A stretch of DNA of 64,000 nt. Source: Jackrogersella multiformis. Lineage: Eukaryota > Ascomycota > Sordariomycetes > Xylariales > Hypoxylaceae. Below the pieces are notes generated by a model. It worked only from the letters and a program-made list of their open reading frames with translations. It had not been told where the DNA came from and searched no databases. How positions within the stretch are numbered: the first letter of the stretch is position 1; every line of letters starts with the position of its first letter. Below, one piece after another: positions 10,535 to 19,618 of this stretch. The position numbers were made by a program, and so were the translations under genes. Where the stretch lies: contig CADCXD010000009.1 in the NCBI GenBank assembly GCA_902806575.1, positions 3,038,001-3,102,000 on the forward strand. Direction: 5' to 3'.

Positions 10535-11721
10535 TTTGGTTATGGTAATGTGAGTTTCGTGACCTTTGAGATATATACAATTTAACAGGAGTATTTAAGA
10601 GATCTCGTAATATTGTTATTTAAATAGATAGATGTGAGTCCTTTTTATGGGGGAATCACAGCTTGATAAATCTATACTAGTATAGTTTTAAGTGAGGATC
10701 TCACTTTGACTGCTTGCTCAGCTTTGCCTATTTTATTAACTTTTTGAAGGTTCTTTAAGAATAAACGATAAGGAAATCCCAAGAGCTACTCTCGTGAGGA
10801 GTAAGGAGCAGTGCATCTTTGATGTACTCCACATGTCTCCAATTTGTCGGGATAACATATCATCGAAATATCCACTCCTTTATACTAACCCTTAAAGTCT
10901 TAAAGACCTCATCTCACATGTTAGGAATTTTGCTATCCCTAAGCTATAAAACACACGGTAGAAGAAAAAGCACGGGAATCTTTTAAACCGAAGGAAGATG
11001 AATTTTAGGTCGTATACTCGCAGCTGATCTTTAATGGAGAATCTGGGTCCGACCTTTTCTTAACTTGGCTACGGCTTCGGTGTAGCTACCGCCGAGACTA
11101 CACTAACTTTCTGAGGGGGAGACCGGGTTATTGTAGGCTCATCTCAGCCGGAAAAGTTGGAGCTCCGTTTAAAACAGCAGGATTTTTGCTTCGACCTAGC
11201 CTTGATGACTTTAGGGTGTGTTTGTCCCCATGCCCCCAGATTTTGGAGAACGAAACCCCAGAACGCCCCGGACTGCCCAGAATCCCCCAGCGTTAGTCTA
11301 GCACCAAAACAAGTACTATTACCTTGCTAAATCTAATGACTTCTCAGATGATTCGCTGAACGATATTCCTGTATTATACCCCACCTTATTGCTGGTGGTT
11401 CTTAGCCGGGCTAATGTACTATGTAGGCGAATGAACAGTCGCGGTATGATCGGCCATTTGACCCCTTATTGCATAGCTCGCTTGCGACGTTACGGCGCCA
11501 TAACAAGACTGTCCACGGGGGATTGATGGTACGAGACGTGAATAAGAACCACATATCTCCCAACTTCAGGCCTCGTCTCATATCTTTTTGTTTTCTTCTA
11601 TCCTCTCATACAGATCATTTTTTCTGTGAGGTCATCTCCGCCACCGCCAGGCCTGCTGAACAAAAACTGTAAAGGGCATTGTTTTCAAGAGCAGTCCAAG
11701 AGGTCTAAATTATTCTTCGTC
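10535..11721. other. intergenic, divergent promoters of GH105 and MFS genes
   Basis: About 1.2 kb with no gene. The part next to the GH105 start (10535-10700) is AT-rich. At 11223-11290 there is a C-rich stretch with repeated CCCCAGA/CCCCAGC words that stands out from its surroundings. A CT-rich run just before the transporter start (11580-11660) looks like a typical fungal promoter/5' UTR pyrimidine tract. Confidence 0.5.
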
Positions 11722-13496
11722 ATGTCGTCAACAGAGGTTCCGGATCCCGACGTGGTCCAGCCCACAGCATTTCGCCATGACGATGACGCGAAGAGGTACT
11801 CAATGGCGGAGGTGGAGAGGGCGCGCTCGGCGGCGGATGGCATCGACGAGAAGGGGGAGCATGCGGATTATGACAAGGTCGATTCGGAAGTTGCTAAATA
11901 CTCGGCGGCTGCTCATATAGAAATATCACCGGAAGAAGATGCTAGACTTCGAAAACTGATCGACAAGCGCGTCCTTGTCGTCATGGTCACGACGTATTTT
12001 CTCCAAGCTATCGATAAAGGAACACTATCCTTCTCTTCGATCATGGGTCTGCCGAAAGATACCGGCATGCTTACTCCTGAAGGGAAAGTAAGCCAGAACT
12101 TTTCGTGGCTGACGACCTGTATCTACATAACGATCCTCGTTGTCGAGTACCCCCAGGTGAGACTTAATCTTGTTTCCTTCCTCTGGGGTCCTATCATGGT
12201 GGTTGAAGCGCTATTTCTGACGATACAAAATATAAACAGAATTATATCATCTCCCGAGTTCCAGTTGCTAAGTACCTTGGTTTCTCCATTGTCGCCTGGG
12301 GTACCGTCCTAGCCTGCCATGCTGCCTGCAAGAACTTCGTTGGGCTGGTGGTTGTCCGTACGATGCTGGGACTTTTCGAATCGGCTTGCCAGCCTGCATT
12401 TGTGATGCTCTCGGCCATGTGGTACAAACGTGATGAACAGGCCTCGAGGGTTACTTACTGGTACATGATGAACGGAGCGCAGCAGATCGTCGGTGGGCTT
12501 CTCGCCTACTGTTTTACCCTGATTACGGATGGCCCTCTCAAGTCGTGGCAGTGGCTCTTCCTGGCTTACGGAATCATCTCCGTCATTTTCGGCATGTTCG
12601 TCTTCTGGTGGATGCCTGACTCCCCTATGCGAGCTAAATGTTTCTCGGAAGAGGATAAGCACCTGATGGTCGAACGTGTCCGAGGAAACCAGACTGGACT
12701 GCAGAATCGCGTTTTCAAGAAGGCGCAGGTCTGGGATGCCCTGACCGACCCCCAGACTTGGTGTTACGCTGGAATTCAATTCACGACGACGCTGCCGACC
12801 AGCGGCCTCGGCGCCTTCGCAAATCTGATCATCTCCGGGAGCTTGGGATTCTCCAATCTCCAGACGCAGCTCCTCGCCATGGTCCTTGGTTTCTATATTA
12901 TCATGGTGCTACTGAGCTCGGTCTGGCTAGTGAAGAAGTTCGGCCAGAACGTGTTGACTATGCTGAGCTTCGTTATCCCGTAAGTAGTCTCATCCCACTT
13001 CTGGCGACGAAGGTGCAGCTGTGGCTGACATAATATCTCTAGATCGTTTGTGGGTACTATCCTCCTGATGACCCTTCCGAACGAGTCCTTTTCACAACAC
13101 GTGGGACTGCTCATCTGCTACTACATCACGCTGTCCTTTTGGGCGGCGCAGACTTTGGGTCTTTCGATGATGTCCCGAAACGTGGGCGGGCAAACCAAGA
13201 AGACCGTCGTAGTAGCGATAAATTTCATCTTCTGGTCTGCCGGCAATGCTATCGGCCCCCAAGTCTTCCTCTCGCGCGATGCCCCTAGATACTTCACGGC
13301 GTTCGCGACACACCTGGGTTGTTACGCGCTTCTTGTCGTCATATTGGTATATTTCCGTTTCCATCTTTGCAGGCAGAACAAGAAGCGTGATCAGCTAGCC
13401 GCGGCGGGTGTCAGCGAGGCTAACGACGAAAGGCTGGCCCACGCTTTTGAGGACTTGACGGATAGGGAGAACCCCAACTTCAGATACGTGTACTAG
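11722..13496 (+). CDS. MFS transporter, allantoate permease (Dal5) type
   Basis: Plasma-membrane anion:cation symporter of the ACS family; relatives import allantoate, ureidosuccinate, nicotinate or similar carboxylates. Three exons: 11722-12156, 12240-12979, 13043-13496; introns 83 and 63 nt; 542 aa. A long acidic N-terminal cytosolic tail precedes the first helix (VLVVMVTTYFLQAIDKGTL, with the DKGTL/DR-like helix-1 signature). The intron joins rebuild YPQNYIISRVPVAKYLG and FVIPSFVGTILLMTLP. Helices are regularly spaced. NRTMLGLFE-like motif RTMLGLFESACQPAF is at the helix 4-5 region, FWWMPDSPMRAKC ends the N-half, and the tail ends in DRENPNFRYVY, typical of this subgroup. The start MSSTEVPDPD was chosen because upstream in-frame sequence is a pyrimidine-rich leader. 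Substrate unknown. Confidence 0.93.
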
Positions 13497-14147
13497 AAGA
13501 ATATCGTGTATCGTACCTAGGTGCCGCGCCGTGTGGTGTATCGGTCGTAAACGGGAAAGAGGATTTCCGAGTTATTGTTCAACCTCGGAAGTTGGGGATA
13601 TTGTAAATAAAGGCGTAGGTATGTATAAGTACATACCTAGGTAGGTACCTTAGGCATTTTAAACCTTGGAATCTTAGGTACCTAGGTACCTGTTGGAACC
13701 TGCGAGGAATTACCTAATACGCATCTATGATCATTAGATCTATGACTTCCAGCTAAGTAAATTACACCAGGGAAACTTCTAATATTATGTAACCTGGAAC
13801 CCACCTACCTTAGGTACCTAGGTACTTATGTAAACTCTACCTGGTAAATACCTAGGTACCTACATACCTACACTAGGTACCTATTCCGTACCGTACCTAC
13901 CAAATATAAATCTTGCATGGATCTACCTATGTACCTAAGTACATAGGTAGGTACCTAGGTACCAACGTGAAGCTTCCACCATTCTAAAGTTTCTCACATC
14001 GGTCATCTCACAAATCTCCCATTTCATTTCCTCTCTAATGCTAACTGAAACTGTTCGAAATCCTGTCTCTTAGGCCCTCATTTATTTCAAGCCGGGCGCC
14101 ACATCTCTTCTACTAAAGATAGCCGAATCCTAAGATAACTCGTCACC
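13497..14147. repeat. intergenic cluster of palindromic CCTAGG repeats
   Basis: This gap between the MFS and SR-protein genes is packed with variants of the palindrome TACCTAGGTA, often extended to ACCTAGGTAGGTACC, in at least eight places between about 13633 and 13965. Copies sit in both orientations, separated by 10-60 bp. The word also occurs in most other intergenic gaps of this window, never densely in exons. The last 150 bp is a CT-rich leader to the ATG at 14148. Confidence 0.8.
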
Positions 14148-15238
14148 ATGGATTATCAATCGCCTTCGCGAGATCGTTTCGAATCGCGCTCTCCAACTCC
14201 CAAGTCGCGTTATTCACGGTCGCCTTCACCGGTCCGCCGCCGTCGATCCCCCACCAGATCGATATCTCCTATTCCTCGTCGCAATGGTAGACTTCGCAGC
14301 GAGAGTAGGAGCATCAGTCGTGATCGCGAAGAAAGGGGCAGAAGTGAGAGCCCACTGAGAGGAAGCACCAAGGTCAGTCAGTCAATTTGCTTTAAATATA
14401 TCTGCATTCATGATATCTCTAGCGTCGTGGCGCCGTTACATCAACCCTATCATGTAAACCTGAGTGCTAATCTTAGCTGTTTCACTATCAGATTGTGGTT
14501 GAGAAGTTGACGAAGACTATCAATGAGGAACACCTGCACGAGATCTTCGGCCAATATGGTTCTATCCGAGACTTAGACATGCCTATGAATAGACAGTGTA
14601 AGAACCTACTTCTCACTGCCGCCCCATTTCAGACGGGCGTATTAATTGGTCTTTTTATAGTCAATACGAACCGTGGAACTGCCTATATTCTCTACATCCA
14701 CGAGGCCGACGCCGAAGCAGCCATTGCTCACATGCACGAGGCTGTTCTCGACGGCACAGTAATCAACGTATCCATTGTCCTCCCTCGAAGAAAGTTCTCA
14801 CCTTCTCCCCCAACTGCGAGCCGAGGCGCGAATATTGACCCTCGACTTCCCGCTCCTGGCCCTCGAGGAGGAGGAGGAGGAGGTGGTGGTGGTGGTGGTG
14901 GTGGTAGAGCCGGTGCTAGTGGCTCTGCTAGTGGTGGAAGGGGGGCTGGATTTGGCGGAGGGAGACCACCGCGCTCGCCCCCACGATATGGACGCTCTGG
15001 TCGTGAGAGCTTTGATACCTACCGACCACGTTCCTACTCGAGATCTCGATCCCCCCCGCCCCGCCGTAATCGAAGCCCGTCGGGTTCGTACGCGTCTAGA
15101 TCTCGGTCTCCCCCGAGGCGACGAGGTGGGAAGAGGGACGGCTACAACGATCACGACGATGTTCGACGACGTAGTCCTAGCTATGACAGCATCCGCGGCC
15201 GCAGTCGTTCACGTAGTCGTGGTAGGGGATATCGTTAG
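14148..15238 (+). CDS. RNPS1-like SR-type RNA-binding protein
   Basis: Probable nuclear splicing/exon-junction (ASAP-type) RNA-binding protein. Three exons: 14148-14372, 14492-14597, 14661-15238; introns 119 and 63 nt; 302 aa. Residues 1-75 form an RS-rich domain (SRSPSPVRRRRSPTRSISP). One RRM follows (about 76-160): IVVEKLTKTINEEHLHEIF, then YGSIRDLDMP, NTNRGTAYILYIHEADAEAA and INVSIVLPRR; the IFxxYGxIxxxDMP pattern matches RNPS1 rather than classic SRSF proteins. The C-terminus has a Gly run encoded by GGA/GGT repeats (about 14868-14912), then RS repeats (SYSRSRSPPPRR). The second intron lies inside the RRM and its removal restores RNP motifs. Confidence 0.93.
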
Positions 15239-15983
15239 GTAGGGAAAACTAAGGTCGCGTCGCGTTGGATGGGCGTTCAGGAGGGAATACGAGATGCCAA
15301 GTGACGGCTGAGAGGTTTTCCGCGTGCGATTGAGCCTGTCCGCGGCCCGGTTATTGACTACGAATATGGTAGTACGTCTACCTCGTTCCCTATTGTTCCC
15401 TATTATGTTGTCTTTACTGTCTGGGATCGGCTGTTTAATGTTCATTTTTAGCACACGTCTATCTGAACGAATGGCTATGATATTGCACTGACGTGCGCCA
15501 GTGACATTCTCCATTGATCCATTGATTCTAAACGGCCTGTCTTGCCAATCTGCCAGCTAGCGTATTTGAAATGCTTCCCCGGTGCCTCTTGATTCATAAC
15601 AGTCAGGCTCTGTAGAGTCGCTATGAAATTCCAAAGCGAGATCCACGTCAACTCCATAATTTCAACCTCAGTTCCCAATCACACCCTCTACACGCTTAAT
15701 GCTGGCTATGAATCCTTCCCTATGTTCCTCAATAGCAAAGAGTTTAGAACCAACAGGTTAAGGGCCACCTATTGCCGATTAATTTGGTCAATTTGTCATC
15801 GATGCTATAGGCAAGACTAGTGCTAATCCCTTCAGCCACCCACATAGGTTTCACGCCTCGGATATCTACCTAGGTATATATATATATATATATATGAGCT
15901 CTGTGCAAATAGTGCCATGGGAACGACTCGGGCAGACTAAACTTATCCGTTCAACCGCAAGACTTGGTGATCCCCAAGGCTGA
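15239..15983. other. intergenic, 3' flank of the SR gene and upstream of the cupin locus
   Basis: No gene seen. A (TA)n tract directly follows a CCTAGG palindrome at about 15868-15895. An ATG at 15894 is in frame with the cupin exon but is separated from it by a TGA at 15981-15983. Confidence 0.55.
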
Positions 15984-16991
15984 AACCATACAGAACGAAC
16001 GACGTATTCAACTCACCTGCCAGCCCCCAGGCGTATCACCGCCTCAAACCTCCCACTTGTGGAATCGAGTTCCGCAGAATCGCATTTGGAACCCGGTGTG
16101 GAGGTTATTGTGGACAAACTTGCTCTCGATCCTATCTTGGGCGGCGCCTTGATGAGAGCGCGGGTGGCATCTAGCAAGAAAGTACCAACTAGTAACGACG
16201 GGCAGTGAGTCACTCTCCGCCTTTTCTCGTCCCTAATTTAAATGGCCGATCCACCAAGGGGCCGTAATGTCGTGAATAGACGAGAGAGCTGACGAATACT
16301 ACAGTGGCAACTTAGTACTTGATCAGATGCCAGGGATGGGAGTCGTGCGTATGTGGACTCCCTATACCTTATCTCCGTCTACTCTCTTAGACTTTGGATT
16401 CCAAGCACGGAGAAGGTACTCGTTCCGGCATGTCCAGTTCTTGTCATCTCCTGTGATACGTCTTTGGACTGATGCTCCACTTCTGACATTTCCCGCAGTG
16501 GTAACTACCTACTTACCCAGCATGTTTGTTATAGTGCCAGGCGGTCTCAATGTGTACTACTTAGACGTTACCCCAAATTCGGAGGGTGTGATGCACCGTA
16601 CAACCTCTAGCGACTATCTGGCCGTGCTGGATGGGACCTTGAGCCTCTTGACTCCACCTAAACCGTTTAACGTGGTCGGCAGCCAAGGCACATACGGTGA
16701 ACCTACCGAGACGCGTTGCACGCCAAGGGACATCGTACTCCAGCGAGGGATAATGCACGCGTAAGTCCTCGGGGCAAACCACCCGGTGTCCTATATCTCT
16801 CGAAATCTCGAAGCGAATGCGAACAGAGACGGGCACTGTCATTTTCTTTTTATAGCCTATCAAACCGTACCAACGAATGAGTCCGCGTTATGGCCTTCGT
16901 CGTGTCTCCGGAGGCCAATCGTGTGCCGATCATGGGACCGGTTTCCGCAGAACAGCTGGAATCCGCCGCCTTAGATGCGTGGCTTCAGTAA
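15984..16991 (+). pseudogene. cupin-domain protein gene interrupted by an in-frame stop
   Basis: Reads as a fungal single-cupin protein of unknown function. Exons 15984-16204, 16305-16348, 16535-16760 and 16856-16991; introns 100, 186 and 95 nt, all GT-AG. The joins rebuild LPAPRRITASNLPLVESS, DGHGNLVLDQMPGMGVV, then LPGGLNVYYLDVTPNSEG and VMHRTTSSDYLAVLDG (cupin motif with conserved His), RDIVLQRGIMHALSNRTNE. There the frame meets TGA (16878-16880) where relatives have Trp (NEW+IRV pattern), after which the same frame continues VRVMAFVVSPEANRVPIMG to ALDAWLQ and a TAA at 16989. No start codon is visible at the 5' end: TGA at 15981 closes the frame and no upstream exon can be assigned. Two defects suggest a recently inactivated gene; a sequencing error at one base would fix only one of them. 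Confidence 0.75.
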
Positions 16992-18126
16992 GCTAATGAG
17001 GTCTCCGCCGTCCGGCAAGGAGATGGCACGGCTACGGCGGTCCCGAGCCTCATTTATTCTTCCCTTCATCCCTGGGTCAGCTTGGGTCAGCTCGCGAAAT
17101 GGTGCAACCAACAGCCGCCACCCCACGCGCTTAGCTCGGCTATATGAGGCTCGATGCGCGTAGGACGACCGACGGACAGTAACACTACCCCCTGGGCCAA
17201 TATGAGCCTCGTGATCGATTCGTGGTGTTGCCATGGATAGTCCTCTCGAGTTACTTGTGTTATGTTAGATGGTTACCCAGGAACTATAATGATAGCCTTA
17301 CGAGAAACCTTTAGAGCCAAGAGTCCTCGCCTCAGAATCCAATATCTTACTCCGAATGATTCACACTGCCGGACTGATTGTATTACCCAGGAACTCGAAT
17401 CGAGTTATATGACGCCTAGTATCTATCTCTAGGTCGCAGATCCGTCAGACTTGCTTGGCTACAAGAGGCTAGATTCGTGCGCAATTTTCGAGTCTCATCG
17501 GGCTTGACCCTACTCTACCAGTGCGCCTCGCTCCTTTCAACGATTTGATGTGGATGATCTTGATAGAGATGGCAACATGCGGTAGTGGTCTGTCATATGA
17601 GAGACGATGAAAGCGTATACCCCTTCGTACTAAGCCCGCGCCCCAGGCAGCGTCGCGATAGCTTCACATCTTTCATCCTCTTTCCGAAATAGCAATGTCA
17701 AGGTGACAGCTTAGCCGCCGGTTTCTTAAGGCATCGAGGCGCAGGACCAGTTCACTATCGCAAGCTGAATCCTTGGAAGACATGGGGCTTGTGGTGGAGA
17801 AGACCACGAATAGGGATATGTTGGTTTGCTTCTTAGTATAGCAAACATGGTAGCCTATTTTATTCCCGCGAGACTGCTAACGAGATATCCTCACGGTATG
17901 ATTGCCCAATGGTGGGATCATGATGAATCCATTACGGTACGTGCCGACCCGTTCATCAAATCTACATCCTTTGCTTCCTTTGCCGTGCCCCTATTCCTTC
18001 TCCATTAGGAATGCTTCAGCCGTAAGTGAATGGGAAACTATAAAACAGTCACTTGGAAGCATGTCTAGATAAGTCTTCTGTTCTGCCATCGTCATAGCAA
18101 CTTCACCTCTCTAGGTCTAGGGGGAA

Positions 18127-18158
<32 letters not shown>

Positions 18159-18294
18159 TATTTCCCAGTGATAGTCGCAGAAGACAACTCTGAGGAATAC
18201 GCTACGTCTCCCTACATCGGCTACTTCCTCTTGCCCATTTCCAACATCAGTCCTTTCTACAGACCTTAGAGGGACAGCACAGTTTGATCCTAAA
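16992..18294. other. intergenic, no gene recognised
   Basis: About 1.3 kb. No open frame with family resemblance. Composition is ordinary, and it contains the tetranucleotide microsatellite listed separately just upstream of the Pro-rich gene. Confidence 0.55.
18126..18157. repeat. (ACAG)n microsatellite
   Basis: About eight uninterrupted copies of the tetranucleotide CAGA/ACAG, located some 140 bp upstream of the Pro-rich gene start, so likely in its promoter or 5' UTR. Confidence 0.95.
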
Positions 18295-19618
18295 ATGTAT
18301 TCTATGGAGCCATCTAAGATCTCATTTCCAGACCCACCACGTCCCCCAACTCCAGGACCGCCTCCACGGCCACCCCCAATCACTCCCCGTCCACCGGTAC
18401 CAACACCGCCACCAAGTCCAAGTTCAGGAGCAGCGGAGCAGCTTCAGAAAATCGTAGCTACACAGCTCTCTATTCTCGCCGTCCGACTTGTCAACGCCTG
18501 GTTCGCTCCATGCGTGCCAGTCTCACTTCCTTATCCCCCTCGTCCACCTACTCCGGGACCTAGGTCAGTATCAGTCATTCTTAGTAATCTCATCGAGCAC
18601 AATCCACTCTGAAACATGGCTTGGGGTCTTACGTATTTTCTGCCTGGTTCCTTGGCTTCCTTACCGAGAAATTAACATATCAAGCCGTACAATTCGCAAC
18701 TAACTCCGCATCACGTAACAGACCAGGACCCGTAGGTCCTAGACCGGATGTACCTACGCCGCCGCCTAGCCCACGAAGATCCGCACAGAGCCTCATCGAC
18801 GAGACACTTCAGCATGGCGAGAAGCTCGAAATCGGCTATTTCGGCGAGACTCTGTTGAGACGACTATTCTACGAACACCTGTCCTCTAAGCCAGACGTCT
18901 TCGTGTCTCTCAAGCTGACAACGTCGTCAGGTGATCCGCATAAAGGACAAAGGGTGGAGGTCCAGGGCGAGCCATACGATAATAAGCTTACCAATGGTTC
19001 GGATGATCGAGGTGAAACAATATTGCATACTCTCATCCATAATGTAGCCCCCAAGGACGAATCACATCCCCACATGTCTCACCTCGGTTCCTGGAGCGAG
19101 AGCGAGTCATCTTCAAGCTTGCCTCCAAATTCTGGCACTAGAACCTTCAGGAACGGCCCAGACTCATCTCAAGCATCATCGCGAAGGCAGATAGCAAAGG
19201 CTCGCCCTGATTTGTTCGACGCCGCCCAAGAGTTGTCACTGGCGATCATAAGGCCGGCAAGCTCGGGTGTACATTCTAGTCAGGCGTCATCAAGGTCTAT
19301 ATGTACAAGCAATACACGCCATCGACAGTTTAATCACTGTAACGGGATACCTTCAAAGGGTCAGGATGCTCGCCCGTCATACGAGAGATGGTCCTCTCGG
19401 AACTCGTCAAACTGGGTGACGTCCACAACTCGATGGGTCGGCCCGCATCTTCCAGGGCGCTCAAACAAGCTTCAAAAAGAATATAGCATGCCGTTCTCAA
19501 CACTGCAAGTAAGCGGCTCGCAGGTTCTAATGAGCCTACTCGTTGCCGCTTACTGAGGAAGTACCGACAGACGATACGGCCGAATAACCCTTCGACACAT
19601 GTGATTGGCACGCAGTAG
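18295..19618 (+). CDS. unrecognised Pro-rich protein with duplicated N-terminal module
   Basis: Not assigned to a family. Proposed exons 18295-18563, 18722-19508, 19571-19618 (introns 158 and 62 nt, GT-AG); 367 aa. The first intron is supported by its protein result: joining 18563 to 18722 gives PPRPPTPGP followed by RPGPVGPRPDVPTPPPSP, repeating the layout of the N-terminal stretch PPRPPTPGPPPRPPP and RPPVPTPPPSP. So one Pro-rich module (about 32 residues) occurs twice, separated by a short segment (QLQKIVATQLSILAVRLVN). The middle region (SLIDETLQHGEKLEIGYFG, ETLLRRLFYEHLSSKPDVF) could fold; the rest is Ser/Arg-rich and low-complexity, with SSQASSR occurring twice. No signal peptide or clear membrane helix. 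The 3' intron is less certain; without it the frame ends at 19556. Confidence 0.5.

Noticed and set aside
14798..15154. Arg/Ser-rich minus-strand open frame antisense to the SR protein
   Set aside because: A mirror of the RS and Gly repeats on the coding strand, not an independent gene.
16327..16534. Continuous open frame through the second cupin intron
   Set aside because: Residues between GMGVV and VPGGLN do not fit the family; a GTATGT donor and GTTATAG acceptor restore VVLPGGLN.
1..16991. A secondary-metabolite cluster built from P450, Zn2Cys6 factor, dioxygenase, MFS and cupin
   Set aside because: No backbone enzyme (PKS, NRPS, terpene cyclase) is present, and the intervening genes are housekeeping or catabolic.
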